In this document: positions 52,749 to 63,302 of the stretch, one piece after another
How positions within the stretch are numbered: the stretch's first letter is position 1
How the letters are laid out: every line of letters starts with the position of its first letter
Origin: Chryseobacterium sp. FH2
GTDB taxonomy: Bacteria; Bacteroidota; Bacteroidia; Flavobacteriales; Weeksellaceae
NCBI RefSeq assembly: GCF_001045455.1
Contig: NZ_LFNE01000001.1
Span: 62,001 to 126,000 of the forward strand
Direction of reading: 5' to 3'
DNA length: 64,000 nucleotides
Position numbers and translations under genes: made by a program
The notes under the pieces: model-generated
The model's input: the letters and a program-made list of their open reading frames with translations, nothing else
Told to the model about the DNA's origin: nothing
Database searches by the model: none

Positions 52749-53249
52749 TTAATCTTTTGATCCCAAATCATCCATCGTATCTTCCATTCCTCTGCTATTC
52801 GGGTGATATACCCTTTCCGAATCCAGAAAATAAATATTATGTTTTGCTTTGGCAATGATTCCGTTGTATACATCTTCAGGCAAACCTGCAGTATCTTTTT
52901 CTCCTTCATCTCCGGTTTGCTTTTTATAAACCTCAAGCGCTCCTCTTTCGTTTAAAATTGCTTTTGCTCTCTGTGCTTCTTCAAAATTATCCGAGTAAAC
53001 AATAACATTCTGGTTACCAACACTATGTTTACTGTAAGCATCTAACATCTCTGTATCATTTGCAAAAATATGATCCCAAAAGCTTCTTGTTTTTACATCA
53101 TCTTTATAATTATCAACAGACGATTCGTTTTCTAATCTGGATTTTGAAACAATAATATTTGCTTCGCTAAAACCTTTTTCTTTTAAATCTTTTTTAATTT
53201 CCTCTGTGTTTACAGTTGCAGGAAATACTGAAATTACTGTATAGGCCAT
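52749..53249 (-). CDS. General-stress-like protein (YflT-type N-terminus)
   Basis: 166 aa from the ATG at 53249 ('MAYTVISVFPATVNTEEIKKDLKEKGF'); an ATG five codons earlier is also possible. The first ~110 residues show the alternating strand/helix pattern of YflT/general stress protein 17M-like domains that open with a value such as 'VFPA...' and end 'RAKAILNERGALEVY'. The C-terminal 50 residues are charged and low in complexity. No signal peptide. Function unknown. Confidence 0.65.
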   Translation of the reverse strand: MAYTVISVFPATVNTEEIKKDLKEKGFSEANIIVSKSRLENESSVDNYKDDVKTRSFWDHIFANDTEMLDAYSKHSVGNQNVIVYSDNFEEAQRAKAILNERGALEVYKKQTGDEGEKDTAGLPEDVYNGIIAKAKHNIYFLDSERVYHPNSRGMEDTMDDLGSKD

Positions 53250-53309
53250 AATGAAATTTTTCATTAACCAGTACAAAACCCATGCAACTTATACTTTTTA
53301 AAAAGTTAA

Positions 53310-55427
53310 TTAATTTAAAAATTTCTCTAAAATGTCAACCGCACACTTTGGAAGGTTTGTTCCTGGGCCGAAGATAAAATCGGCACCATTTGCGTATAAA
53401 AATTCATAATCCTGTTGAGGAATTACCCCTCCTACCACAATCGTGATATCGTCTGCACCAAGTTTTTTCAGTTCTTCCACAACTTGAGGGACTAGAGTTT
53501 TGTGACCGGCCGCCAAAGAAGAAACCCCTAAAATGTGAATATCATTTTCTACAGCCTGTTTTGCTACCTCTTCCGGGGTCTGGAATAATGGAGCAACATC
53601 AACGTCAAATCCCATATCAGCAAATGCCGTTGCCACTACCTTTGCACCTCTGTCGTGACCATCCTGTCCCATTTTTGCCACCATCAGCCTTGGACGTCGC
53701 CCCTCTTCTTCTTCAAATTTCTGAGTAAGTGTAAGGGCTTTTTCGAAAAATTCGTTTTTTCCTGCATTCATAGCATATACACCGGAAATTGTTCTAATAT
53801 TTGCTTTATATCTGCCGAAACTTTCTTCCATTGCGTCACTCATCTCACCAAGTGTAACCCTTCTCCGGGCCGCTTCAATACATAATGCCAAAAGATTTCC
53901 TTTTCCTGTTTTTGCACTTTCGCGTATTTCATTTAAAATTTGCTCAACAGCATCGGAGTCTCTTCCTGTCTTTATGGTATTTAATCTTTCGATTTGTTTT
54001 CTACGTACCTCTGTATTATCAATATCTAAGATTTCAATTTGATCTTGTTTTAAATCTGATTTAAATGAATTTACCCCAATGATAAATTCTTCACCACTAT
54101 CGATTTTAGCCTGCTTTCTTGCTGCCGCTTCCTCAATTCTCATCTTTGGAATTCCGGCTTCAATAGCTTTTGTCATTCCGCCTTCCTGTTCCACCTCATC
54201 GATGTATTTCATGGCTTCCTCAATCATTTGCTGAGTAAGGCTTTCGATCAGATTACTTCCACCCATGGGATCTACTACATCACAAATTCCACTTTCCTGC
54301 TGAAGAATGATCTGGGTATTTCTCGCAATTTTCGCCGAATAATCTGTCGGAAGTGCAATTGCTTCATCCAGAGCATTGGTATGAAGAGACTGTGTCCCTC
54401 CTAAAGCGGAAGACAGTGCTTCAATCGCCGTTCTTGTAATATTATTGAATGGCTCTTGTTCTGTTAAAGACCAACCAGAAGTCTGAGAGTGTGTCCTTAA
54501 TGCTAAAGATTTTGGATTTTGAGGATTAAACTGCTTTAAAAGTGTAGCCCAAATATATCTTGCAGCTCTCATTTTAGCAATTTCCATGAAGTGATTCATT
54601 CCGATTGCCCAAAAAAAAGATAATCGGGGAGCAAAATCATCAACATTCATTCCTGCCTTAATTCCTGTTCTTACATATTCAAGACCATCTGCCAACGTAT
54701 AAGCCATCTCCAAAACAGGAGTTGCTCCGGCTTCCTGCATGTGGTAACCTGAAATAGAAATTGAGTTGAATTTCGGGATATTCCGAGAAGTATATTCAAA
54801 AATATCCGCAATGATTTTCATCGAAGGCGCAGGCGGATAAATGTATGTATTTCTAACCATAAACTCCTTCAAAATATCATTCTGAATGGTTCCTGAAAGC
54901 AGTTCCTGTTTTACACCCTGCTCTTCTGCAGCTACAATATAGAAAGACAAAATGGGAAGTACCGCACCATTCATCGTCATGGAAACTGAAATTTGATCTA
55001 ACGGGATTTCATTAAACAAAATTTTCATATCTTCAACAGAATCGATAGCTACCCCTGCTTTTCCAACATCCCCAACAACCCTTGCATGATCTGAATCATA
55101 TCCTCTGTGTGTAGCCAAATCAAAAGCCACCGAAAGTCCTTTTTGACCTGCTGCCAAATTCCTTCTATAAAAAGCATTTGACTCTTCTGCCGTAGAAAAT
55201 CCTGCATACTGACGGATTGTCCAAGGTTTCTGAACATACATTGTAGAATACGGACCTCTTAAATAGGGGTCAATCCCCGGCGAAGTTTCTGTTAAAGATT
55301 TATTTTTAACATCTTCTGCTTTATAAGATGATTTTAATTGAAGACCATCTTTTTCGAATTGATATATTTCCGTTTTCTTTTCGGTTATATTAAATTGAGG
55401 AGTTTTATTCTGAACTTCCCGTCTCAT
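53310..55427 (-). CDS. scpA: Methylmalonyl-CoA mutase, large (catalytic) subunit
   Basis: 705 aa. Isomerises succinyl-CoA and methylmalonyl-CoA with adenosylcobalamin. The catalytic TIM barrel ('[53 protein letters not shown]') is followed from about residue 570 by the B12-binding domain with the cobalt ligand His in '[11 protein letters not shown]' and '[14 protein letters not shown]'. A small-subunit gene is not adjacent. MeaB is encoded at 38434. Confidence 0.95.
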   Translation of the reverse strand: MRREVQNKTPQFNITEKKTEIYQFEKDGLQLKSSYKAEDVKNKSLTETSPGIDPYLRGPYSTMYVQKPWTIRQYAGFSTAEESNAFYRRNLAAGQKGLSVAFDLATHRGYDSDHARVVGDVGKAGVAIDSVEDMKILFNEIPLDQISVSMTMNGAVLPILSFYIVAAEEQGVKQELLSGTIQNDILKEFMVRNTYIYPPAPSMKIIADIFEYTSRNIPKFNSISISGYHMQEAGATPVLEMAYTLADGLEYVRTGIKAGMNVDDFAPRLSFFWAIGMNHFMEIAKMRAARYIWATLLKQFNPQNPKSLALRTHSQTSGWSLTEQEPFNNITRTAIEALSSALGGTQSLHTNALDEAIALPTDYSAKIARNTQIILQQESGICDVVDPMGGSNLIESLTQQMIEEAMKYIDEVEQEGGMTKAIEAGIPKMRIEEAAARKQAKIDSGEEFIIGVNSFKSDLKQDQIEILDIDNTEVRRKQIERLNTIKTGRDSDAVEQILNEIRESAKTGKGNLLALCIEAARRRVTLGEMSDAMEESFGRYKANIRTISGVYAMNAGKNEFFEKALTLTQKFEEEEGRRPRLMVAKMGQDGHDRGAKVVATAFADMGFDVDVAPLFQTPEEVAKQAVENDIHILGVSSLAAGHKTLVPQVVEELKKLGADDITIVVGGVIPQQDYEFLYANGADFIFGPGTNLPKCAVDILEKFLN

Positions 55428-55543
55428 ACTTTCAGATTTATTAGATGGCTAAAATTAAGCATTTTTGAAATAATAAATTAACATTGGTATTCTTATGATT
55501 TTCTGAAAGTTATCATATTCTGTTATATCATTCTCATTCAAAT

Positions 55544-55576
55544 AAAAAGCCGGATGAAATTTTCATCCGGCTTTTT
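55544..55576 (-). terminator. Terminator after the prolyl oligopeptidase gene
   Basis: 13-bp stem AAAAAGCCGGATG/CATCCGGCTTTTT with a 7-nt loop. Confidence 0.9.
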
Positions 55577-55592
55577 ATTCATTTATAAATTT

Positions 55593-57695
55593 TTAAAGTT
55601 TAATTCCCATTTCAAAGAGAGCAAAAGAAATCAGATCTGCATTTTCTCCAATCACTTGTTCGGTTGACCTTCCGGCTCCATGACCTGCATTTTTTTCAAT
55701 TCTCAATAGAATGGGATTCTTACAAGATTGCTTTTCCTGAAGTTCAGCACCAAACTTGAAAGAATGTGCAGGAACTACTCTATCATCATGATCACTAGTA
55801 ATAATCATCGTTGAAGGATAGCAAATTCCTGATTTCACATTATGAACAGGGGAATATGATTTTAAATATTCAAACATTTCTTTATTATCTTCAGCTGTTC
55901 CGTAGTCATAAGCCCATCCCGCTCCTGCCGTGAATTTGTTATACCTCAGCATATCCAACACTCCAACTCCAGGAAAGGCAACTTTAGCCAAATCGGGACG
56001 CATCGTCATTGTAGCTCCTACCAACAGTCCTCCGTTTGATCTTCCGGAAAGAGCCATATGCTCTTTTGAGGTATAACCTTTACTTTGTAAATATTCTCCG
56101 GCTGCAATAAAATCATCAAATACATTTTTTTTCTGCATTTTAGTGCCTGCATCGTGCCATTTTTTCCCATATTCACCACCTCCACGGATGTTTGGGACAG
56201 CATAAATTCCTCCATTATCCATCCAGACTGCATTTGTTACGGAAAATGATGGCTGTAGACTAATGTTGAACCCTCCGTAAGAATATAAAATTGTAGGATT
56301 CTTACCATTGAGTTTAGTTCCTTTTTTATAGTTAATCATCATGGGAACTTTTGTTCCATCTTTTGAAGTGTAGAAAACCTGTTCCGAAACATAATCTTCA
56401 GGATTAAATTTCACTTCTGGCTTTTGGTAAACTTCTGATTTACCAGAATCTACATTAAATTTATATATTGTTCCCGGCGTTATATAATTGGTAAAAGAAA
56501 AATAAAGTTCTTTCTCCTTTTCTTTTCCTTCAAATCCTGAAACATTTCCTTTTCCCGGAAGAGTGATTTCTCTGATAAGCTTTCCTGATTTATCAAATTG
56601 TTTTACCTTATCTATCGCATCAACCATGTATGTCGCATAAAAATATCCTCCACCGGAAGAAATTCCCAATACATTTTCAGTCTGAGGAATCACATCTCTC
56701 CAGGTTTCAGGTGACGGGTCTTTGATAGTTGTTTTTACCAAACGCATATTTGGCGCATCTTTATCTGTGAAAATAAAAATCTCATCCCCTTGTGTATCAA
56801 CAATACTTGCATTGATATCAAAACCTTTGTTGATTTGAACAAAGTCTCCACCATTTTTCAAATCTTTAATATATAATTCGTTTCCGTTTGTAGCGTTGGC
56901 AGCGGAAATAATCAAATATCTCTGGTCATCGGAAACTTGTGCTCCTAAATATCTTCTTGGTGTTTCATCTCCGCCAAAAATCAATTTATCTTCAGATTGT
57001 TTTGTTCCTAACTTGTGAAAATAGACTTTGTGTTTGTCTGTCATCCCGGAAAGCACAGTTCCCTCTTTTGGTTTGTCATAGCTTGAATAATAAAACCCTT
57101 CATCACTTTGCCAGGAAATTCCGCTGAATTTTACATCAACTAGAGTTTCATCAATTTGTTTTTTAGAAACAGCATCAATAATGATGATTGTATTCCAGTC
57201 ACTTCCTCCTTCAGAGATTGAATATGCAGCTAAATTTCCTTTTTTGTTAAAACGCAACTGGGAAAGGGAAGTTGTTCCCTTTTCTGAAAAGTTATTCGGA
57301 TCTAAAAATACTTCAGTCGTATGAGTTTTATTATTTGTTCTATAATAAACGGCTTGTGCCTGAAGACCATCATTTTTAGTATAATAAGTATACTCTCCCT
57401 CTTTGAAAGGCGCTGTGATTTTTTCATAATTCCACATTTCTTTCAGTTGATTTTTAATTTTATCCCTGAAAGGAATTTTTGAAAGATAATCTTGGCTGAA
57501 AGCCACCTCTTCATCCACCCATTTTTTTGTGTGTTCAGAATCATTTTCCAAATCCCGAAAAGGATCCGTCACTAAAGTTCCAAAATAAGTATCTGTCTGA
57601 CTGCCTTTTAAAGCTTTAGGATAAATCATTTTTTGTGAGTAATAAGTTGCTGAAAACAGAACTCCAGCTGTTAATAAAATAGGTTTAAGATTCAT
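55593..57695 (-). CDS. Prolyl oligopeptidase (S9), secreted
   Basis: 700 aa from the ATG at 57695, which gives a signal peptide ('LKPILLTAGVLFSATYYSQK'); the earlier in-frame start does not. Seven-bladed propeller, then an alpha/beta hydrolase domain with nucleophile Ser in 'GRSNGGLLVGA', Asp in 'TSDHDDRVVPAHS' and His in 'AGHGAGRS'. Cleaves after proline in short peptides, here in the periplasm. Family length (~700) is normal. Confidence 0.92.
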   Translation of the reverse strand: MNLKPILLTAGVLFSATYYSQKMIYPKALKGSQTDTYFGTLVTDPFRDLENDSEHTKKWVDEEVAFSQDYLSKIPFRDKIKNQLKEMWNYEKITAPFKEGEYTYYTKNDGLQAQAVYYRTNNKTHTTEVFLDPNNFSEKGTTSLSQLRFNKKGNLAAYSISEGGSDWNTIIIIDAVSKKQIDETLVDVKFSGISWQSDEGFYYSSYDKPKEGTVLSGMTDKHKVYFHKLGTKQSEDKLIFGGDETPRRYLGAQVSDDQRYLIISAANATNGNELYIKDLKNGGDFVQINKGFDINASIVDTQGDEIFIFTDKDAPNMRLVKTTIKDPSPETWRDVIPQTENVLGISSGGGYFYATYMVDAIDKVKQFDKSGKLIREITLPGKGNVSGFEGKEKEKELYFSFTNYITPGTIYKFNVDSGKSEVYQKPEVKFNPEDYVSEQVFYTSKDGTKVPMMINYKKGTKLNGKNPTILYSYGGFNISLQPSFSVTNAVWMDNGGIYAVPNIRGGGEYGKKWHDAGTKMQKKNVFDDFIAAGEYLQSKGYTSKEHMALSGRSNGGLLVGATMTMRPDLAKVAFPGVGVLDMLRYNKFTAGAGWAYDYGTAEDNKEMFEYLKSYSPVHNVKSGICYPSTMIITSDHDDRVVPAHSFKFGAELQEKQSCKNPILLRIEKNAGHGAGRSTEQVIGENADLISFALFEMGIKL

Positions 57696-57740
57696 TTCGC
57701 ACGATTTTACCAAAAATACGCAAAGTATCTTATATAAAAA

Positions 57741-57762
57741 AAGCTACTAAAATGAGTAGCTT
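57741..57762 (-). terminator. Terminator after the 57772 gene
   Basis: Stem AAGCTACT/AGTAGCTT with a 6-nt loop, preceded on the plus strand by an A-run that is the T-run of the minus-strand transcript. Confidence 0.8.
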
Positions 57763-57771
57763 ATATATTAT

Positions 57772-58458
57772 TTAATTATCTGAATTAAAATTCTTAAAAT
57801 AAAAATTATTCAGCTTCCATAGAAGTTCCTGAGGACCTCCGTTCCAATAAAACACATGATTTTCTTTATAAAACTGATATAAAATAAATTTATCTTCAAA
57901 TGAAAACTCTTTATTCGCATTCCGAAGCTTATCTGTCAAATCTTTCAAATATACTTTTAATTCTTTAGCCGTAATCTTCTTGATATTTTTTAGATCCATG
58001 GCAGAAATTTTGTCCGGGATTTTAATTTTCACTTCATAAACAACTTCCGAGATATCCTGACTTTGTGAATAGTCATTTCTCATGGTTTCTATATTTTTTA
58101 TAGAATAACTGGCTGTTTTAAACCTATCAAATAGTGATGTAAAGTAGTTTTTTGCATCTTCACTACACTCCTGACGAACATTTTCTGAGAATCCTGAAAG
58201 AAAAAGATTGGTCAATCCTTTTAGTTCTTCTTCATAAGTGACTTTAGTATCAATTTTATAAAGAGCTTCTTCTCCCATAAAATTTTTAAGATAATTATTA
58301 AGCCCATCCAAAGCTTTATCATCATGCTTTACAAAAGCATTGAAATATAATCCGAATACTCTATCAGGTTTTAAAGCTGTTGATTGAGCGTTTATATTTT
58401 TAACACAAAGCAGCAGTATTATAAAAAGCATATTTTTAATTCGTCCCATAGTGTACAT
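57772..58458 (-). CDS. Secreted protein of unknown function
   Basis: 228 aa from the ATG at 58458 (another ATG at 58449 is equally good and gives 'MGRIKNMLFIILLLC'). A signal peptide ends 'NINAQS'. The rest is helical and charged ('ALDGLNNYLKNFMGEEALYKIDTKVTYEEELKGLTNLFL'), with no motif I recognise. Sits behind prfA on the same strand but after its terminator. Confidence 0.65.
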   Translation of the reverse strand: MYTMGRIKNMLFIILLLCVKNINAQSTALKPDRVFGLYFNAFVKHDDKALDGLNNYLKNFMGEEALYKIDTKVTYEEELKGLTNLFLSGFSENVRQECSEDAKNYFTSLFDRFKTASYSIKNIETMRNDYSQSQDISEVVYEVKIKIPDKISAMDLKNIKKITAKELKVYLKDLTDKLRNANKEFSFEDKFILYQFYKENHVFYWNGGPQELLWKLNNFYFKNFNSDN

Positions 58459-58485
58459 TAAATGTTTTTTCCTTATTGCCAAAAA

Positions 58486-58508
58486 AAGCCCTTGATTTAC
58501 AAGAGCTT
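58486..58508 (-). terminator. Terminator after prfA
   Basis: Stem AAGC-c-CTTG/CAAG-a-GCTT with one internal mismatch and an A-run (T-run of the minus strand) beyond it. Confidence 0.65.
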
Positions 58509-58529
58509 GATTTGTTTTTTAGATCCGTA

Positions 58530-59615
58530 TTAGTAATTATCTTCTTCCCCTTTCATCTTTTCTGCGTTCTCTGCCATGATTACAGCATCTATCATTTCAG
58601 AAATATCACCATTCATATAAGCATCCAAATTATACATAGATTTGTTGATTCTATGGTCTGTCACTCTTCCCTGAGGATAGTTATAGGTTTTAATCTTTGC
58701 GGAGCGGTCACCTGTGGAAACCATAGATTTACGCTGTGCCGCAATATCTCCCTGAACTTTCTGTAATTCGATATCATACAACTTAGTTCTTAGCATTTCC
58801 ATTGCCAATTCACGGTTAGCTAACTGAGAACGCGCCTGTTGACAAACCACTACCATTCCTGAAGGTTTGTGCGTTAGCTGAACTTTAGTTTCAACTTTAT
58901 TTACATTCTGACCTCCCGCGCCACCTGAACGTGAAGTCTGCATTTCAATATCTGCAGGATTTAATTCGAAATCCACTTCTTCAGCTTCCGGTAACACAGC
59001 AATCGTAATTGCTGACGTGTGAACTCTACCTTGAGATTCTGTTTCAGGAACACGCTGTACACGGTGAACTCCGGACTCGAACTTCATGATTCCGTAAACG
59101 CCTTCTCCTTCCACTTTCATGATAAGTTCTTTATAACCTTTCGCAGCTTCGTTAGAATCTGTAACCTCATGCCTCCAGCCCTTCGTTTTAAAATACATGG
59201 TATACATTCTGTAAATATCTTCCACGAAAATGGCGGCTTCGTCACCACCAGTTCCTGCACGCAATTCTACGATTACATTTTTATCATCGGCAGGATCTTT
59301 TGGAATTAATAAAACTTTTAATTCGTCTTCTAATCCCGGAATTTTTTCTAAAGCTTCGTTTTTTTCGATTTTCGCCAATTCAACAAAATCTTTATCTGAG
59401 CCATCAGCAATAATTTCCTCAGACTCTTCGATAGTATCCAAAGCTCCTTTATATTGATCGTAAACTCTTACAATTTTTCCCAAATCGCTATATTCTTTAT
59501 TCAGAGAAGAATATCTTTTTTGGTCTGAAATGACATCAGGCTGAATAATAAGATCGGCAACCTCATTATATCTTTGTTTTATAGCTTCTAATTTTGGAAT
59601 TAATGATTTAGACAT
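58530..59615 (-). CDS. prfA: Peptide chain release factor 1
   Basis: 361 aa, full-length RF1. The codon-recognition region and the '[21 protein letters not shown]' GGQ loop are present, along with '[26 protein letters not shown]'. Reads UAA and UAG. Its promoter lies in or next to the DnaA-box region upstream. A shorter relative, prfH, is at 35444. Confidence 0.97.
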   Translation of the reverse strand: MSKSLIPKLEAIKQRYNEVADLIIQPDVISDQKRYSSLNKEYSDLGKIVRVYDQYKGALDTIEESEEIIADGSDKDFVELAKIEKNEALEKIPGLEDELKVLLIPKDPADDKNVIVELRAGTGGDEAAIFVEDIYRMYTMYFKTKGWRHEVTDSNEAAKGYKELIMKVEGEGVYGIMKFESGVHRVQRVPETESQGRVHTSAITIAVLPEAEEVDFELNPADIEMQTSRSGGAGGQNVNKVETKVQLTHKPSGMVVVCQQARSQLANRELAMEMLRTKLYDIELQKVQGDIAAQRKSMVSTGDRSAKIKTYNYPQGRVTDHRINKSMYNLDAYMNGDISEMIDAVIMAENAEKMKGEEDNY

Positions 59616-59879
59616 TGTGGAATTTTTGAGGATGCAAAGATAAGAATTATTAATTCAATACTCAATAGTCTTAGAATAAACTATAACCATTTGATATATA
59701 TAATTTTGCCTTAAAACAAATAACCAAAAAACCAGGCTGCAAATTTTCGTTAAAAATAATTATAGTGGTAAAAATACTTAGAATTATTAAAAAAACTTCT
59801 CGCGAGTATACAAAACAATTCCCACGGCTATAATCAAACAACAATGACAACGCAGTTTTCCAGCTTAATTGTAGTCTGA

Positions 59880-60473
59880 ATTATTTATGATAAATCATTT
59901 TCCAGTTGTGAATAAGATGTGGATAAGATATTAATTACCTATTAGTAAGCTGTAAATAACATATTGGCAGTATAAATCAATAAAAATAAATAGTGGATAA
60001 AATATGAATAACGTATTAATAAAATATTAGCAGGACATGGAAAACCTTTAATTTTATCGTGGATAACATTGCGAGCATCCTATGGATAAAACATTATTAA
60101 TACGTGGATAAACACTTTCAAAATGCTGATAACTTGTAGGCAAACAAAAAAGAGGTCATATTCATGGCCTCTTTTATTATTATATTTTGACGTTATCCAC
60201 AGATTATTTTACAATCATTTTTTGAATCGCAACACCCGTATCTGATTTCAAATGAACAAGATAAGTTCCTGAAGGATAATTTATATTCAATTCATAAGTC
60301 CCGTTTTCATTATTTAGTTTAAATGAATCCATCTTTTTTCCACTCATATCATAGATAGCAACTGCTCCATTCTTTACTTTATGATAAACTAATTTTGCCA
60401 CTCTATTTGACACCGGGTTATCCACAATTTGAAGAGATAATTTGTTGGCAGTGTTTACATCAATTGTGGATAA
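59880..60473. other. Candidate chromosomal replication origin (DnaA-box cluster)
   Basis: The 588-bp gap between prfA and the amylase gene is AT-rich, and its right half is filled with DnaA-box sequences. Exact TGTGGATAA/TTATCCACA at 59918, 60193 (opposite), 60418 (opposite) and 60465; exact TTATNCACA variant at 59907; one-mismatch copies at 59951, 59992, 60003, 60058, 60081 and 60103. From 59907 to 60111 all lie in one orientation. A very AT-rich stretch (59640-59900) next to them could be the unwinding element. The gap holds no gene. The amylase terminator (60147-60175) lies within it. Confidence 0.65.
60147..60175 (-). terminator. Terminator after the amylase gene
   Basis: Stem AAAAGAGG-t-CAT/ATG-g-CCTCTTTT with an ATTC loop, 29 bp past the stop; T-run on the minus-strand exit. 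Confidence 0.75.
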
Positions 60474-63038
60474 ACTTCCCGCATAATTCCCAAAGATCCT
60501 AAATTCTCCAGGCTGAAGTGTAAGCGGTGCTGTAGTAGAAGTAACACTTACAAGAGTATTATCCATTAAGTTTTGCCATTGCCCAATGTAAGGGAAATAA
60601 GGAACCACATTTTTAACAGAAGTATCATAATTCGCTAAAACCACAATGTTTTTCACGCCGTTTGTAATGGAATCGTCATAAACATAGATTCTCGTAATCA
60701 ATCCGTTAGGATCATTTGTAAGGTTATTCGATTCTACTGTGTAAGTTTTTGATTTGAAAACCGGATATGTATTTCTAATGTTAATAATTTTAGCCCAGGT
60801 ATCATAAACTGCTTTTCTATTTGTATTAGTGTCATAACCCAACGTGAAGGCAATTGGTTTTTCATCTGTTCTGCAATCACCGTTGATCGTACCGTCCGCA
60901 CATCTGTTGATACTAAATTCATAGCCCAACTCACCAAACTGCCAAATCATCTTAGGCCCGGGAATCGTAAAGAAAGTTGCCCCGAAAGTTTTCATCCTAT
61001 CAAGAGATGTATTTAAGTCTTTTACATTATAAGTGCCGTTTACAGCACCATACGCAAGATTTTTAAACATTAATCTTTCTTCATCGTGGCTTTCTCCATA
61101 CCCAACAGCGCTCATATTTGTAAAACCATGAAGGGCATGGTTCATCCTGTCATAATTGCTGTTTTCTTTATACCCCATTGTATTTTGATTATACGAACCA
61201 TTCTGGTTATTCCAGAGCATTACACCTTTTCCTTCTGCAATCCTGTAGTTTGCCCATTGCTGTTCTTCCTGATCTGTTCCCAAATGCTCAAAAATCATAT
61301 ATGAATTGGGATCAATAGCCCATTGTCTGTCAGCGTAATATTTCATGATATCCACCCTGTCCTGCTGATAAGCATTTGTGCATGCTTCATCATTTTCAGA
61401 ACAATTTTGTGTAAATCCTTTTGTCAAGTCCCAACGGAAACCGTCGATATGATATTCTGTCAGCCACTGCTGCAATGCCCTTTCAACGTAATATTTAGTT
61501 GAAGGGCTTGTATGGTTAAAGTCATTGAAAACATTATATGAATGTTTCGGAACTGTATTAAAATAAGGATTGTTTGCCGCAACATCTCCATAACCGTCAC
61601 CATCCGGATCAATATTCCAAAGTCTTACCAAAGGTGAACGACCTGTCGCGTGATTGAAAGCAATATCTAAAATCACAGCAATTCCATTTTGATGGCAAAC
61701 ATCAATGAATTCTTTTAATTTTTCAGGCGTTCCGTAAGCTTTATCCAATGCATAATGAAATGATGTATTATATCCCCAAGAAAGATTTCCTTCAAATTCC
61801 ATGATTGGGAGAAGCTCAATAGCATTGATGTTTAATCCCTTTAAATAAGAAATTTTATTAATCAACGACTGCCAGTTTTTTTCCTGAGTAAAATCCCTTA
61901 ACAACAATTCATATACCACCAAATCCTCTTTAGCAGGTCTTTGAAAGTTTGTAACCTGCCAATTGTAAGGTGCCTGACCTGTTTTAAACATAGAAACTTC
62001 AAAGCCCTGCCCCGCAGGGAACTGTGGTAAATTCGGATACGTTGCTGGTGAAATCCACTGATCATCATAAGAAGATAAAATCTGTGGTGAATAGGGATCA
62101 GCAACCTTCCTCAAATCATTGGTTCTATATTGAAAAGTGTATAATTGCTGAGGTGTCAATCCACTCAGCTCAATCCAATATAAATCAGGATTTGCAGTAT
62201 CTCTTTTCATTAAATAAGCATCATCTACCGTCCAGTTATTGAAACTTCCGATGACATGAACGAAATTTTTAAACGGAGCATATAAAGCCAGACCCACTTT
62301 TGTATTATCAGCGGTATTGTAATTGATTCCTTGTTTTATCCAGTTTGGAATAGCCTCAGAAACCACATTTCTGGGTATTTGTAAAATGAAAGTTGCATTT
62401 TTTGCATTTCCTCCTTCTGTAGCAATAAGCTCCATATTGGCATCAGCCGTCACAGTGTAATTGTAAGAATATGACATTGACGGCGTTGAAGTAGAGTTGA
62501 CAACCAATCCATTTGCTTTTAGCTGGAAAGTTGCCCCTACATTTGTTGTTGCTGTAATATTAATTGAATTTCCAGTCGGAACTGACGTCAAACTATTAGC
62601 CAGCGGATTTGTCAGATTTAAATTTAAAATCCCAACATTTACAAAATTGTCCGGAGTTTGATGGCTTCCTGTTTTATCTTTTAATAAAAACCCAAACCTC
62701 CCGATTCCTGTTCTATTGTAAAAAGTTGTGGGAGTAAAGGTCAAAGAATAAGTATCCGTTCCGCTATTATATGTCAGTTTGTTCACGTCATTAGAATCCC
62801 CCCACTGTCCGTTAGTGGGACAATCCTGACTATTTTGATAATTTGTATCCAAAGACCAGCTCCAAATATAAATGGCATTGTTTGCCACTCCCCAAGCTGT
62901 CTCATCAATTTGGTCTCCCGGTACTGTCAAAGTAATTTGATCAGTCTCATTAAACGGATTAGGTGTAATTGTATAGTTTATCTGACCAAAAATAAAAGCC
63001 ATGACAAATAACAAAACACCAGAATAAAATTTCCTCAT
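60204..63038 (-). CDS. Secreted GH13 alpha-amylase-family enzyme with T9SS sorting domain
   Basis: 944 aa: signal peptide ('GVLLFVMAFIFGQ'), N-terminal carbohydrate-binding-like domains, then a GH13 barrel (about 370-760) with 'GIAVILDIAFNHATG' (region I), nucleophile Asp in 'DGFRWDLTKGF' (region II), acid Glu in 'MIFEHLGTD' (region III) and 'YGESHDEERL' in place of the usual NHD (region IV). The last ~75 residues are a type A T9SS signal ('VAIYDMSGKKMDSF...YPSGTYLVHLKSDTG'). It hydrolyses an alpha-glucan outside the cell. Two exact DnaA boxes lie in its 3' part. Confidence 0.92.
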   Translation of the reverse strand: MRKFYSGVLLFVMAFIFGQINYTITPNPFNETDQITLTVPGDQIDETAWGVANNAIYIWSWSLDTNYQNSQDCPTNGQWGDSNDVNKLTYNSGTDTYSLTFTPTTFYNRTGIGRFGFLLKDKTGSHQTPDNFVNVGILNLNLTNPLANSLTSVPTGNSINITATTNVGATFQLKANGLVVNSTSTPSMSYSYNYTVTADANMELIATEGGNAKNATFILQIPRNVVSEAIPNWIKQGINYNTADNTKVGLALYAPFKNFVHVIGSFNNWTVDDAYLMKRDTANPDLYWIELSGLTPQQLYTFQYRTNDLRKVADPYSPQILSSYDDQWISPATYPNLPQFPAGQGFEVSMFKTGQAPYNWQVTNFQRPAKEDLVVYELLLRDFTQEKNWQSLINKISYLKGLNINAIELLPIMEFEGNLSWGYNTSFHYALDKAYGTPEKLKEFIDVCHQNGIAVILDIAFNHATGRSPLVRLWNIDPDGDGYGDVAANNPYFNTVPKHSYNVFNDFNHTSPSTKYYVERALQQWLTEYHIDGFRWDLTKGFTQNCSENDEACTNAYQQDRVDIMKYYADRQWAIDPNSYMIFEHLGTDQEEQQWANYRIAEGKGVMLWNNQNGSYNQNTMGYKENSNYDRMNHALHGFTNMSAVGYGESHDEERLMFKNLAYGAVNGTYNVKDLNTSLDRMKTFGATFFTIPGPKMIWQFGELGYEFSINRCADGTINGDCRTDEKPIAFTLGYDTNTNRKAVYDTWAKIINIRNTYPVFKSKTYTVESNNLTNDPNGLITRIYVYDDSITNGVKNIVVLANYDTSVKNVVPYFPYIGQWQNLMDNTLVSVTSTTAPLTLQPGEFRIFGNYAGSLSTIDVNTANKLSLQIVDNPVSNRVAKLVYHKVKNGAVAIYDMSGKKMDSFKLNNENGTYELNINYPSGTYLVHLKSDTGVAIQKMIVK

Positions 63039-63181
63039 ATAAATTGTTTTTTTTCAGTTAGTACAATACGAAAGTAATTCATTTTTTGAGAATTATTTAA
63101 ATTCTATCAGAAAAACATAAATTTTAACTTTGAGATATTATACATAAAAGAATAAATTCCGTATTAATAATATCTGAAATA

Positions 63182-63214
63182 AAAACCCGCAACGTATAAT
63201 ACAAAGCGGGTTTT
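63182..63214 (-). terminator. Terminator after the truncated T9SS gene
   Basis: 9-bp stem AAAACCCGC/GCGGGTTTT with a 15-nt loop, in the gap between the amylase and the next gene. The gap (63039-63302) otherwise shows only AT-rich sequence. Confidence 0.8.
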
Positions 63215-63302
63215 CTGCAATTTAAAAAATGAACTAACAATTGACTTTAAAAACAAAAGCTTTTCAGAAAAAAACTCCTGCGTCAAATCAAATGTCTGGA
63301 AA

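Noticed and set aside
60193..60201. Single DnaA box as a regulatory site of the amylase gene
   Set aside because: It lies at the gene's 3' end and is part of a larger box cluster, so an origin role is more likely.
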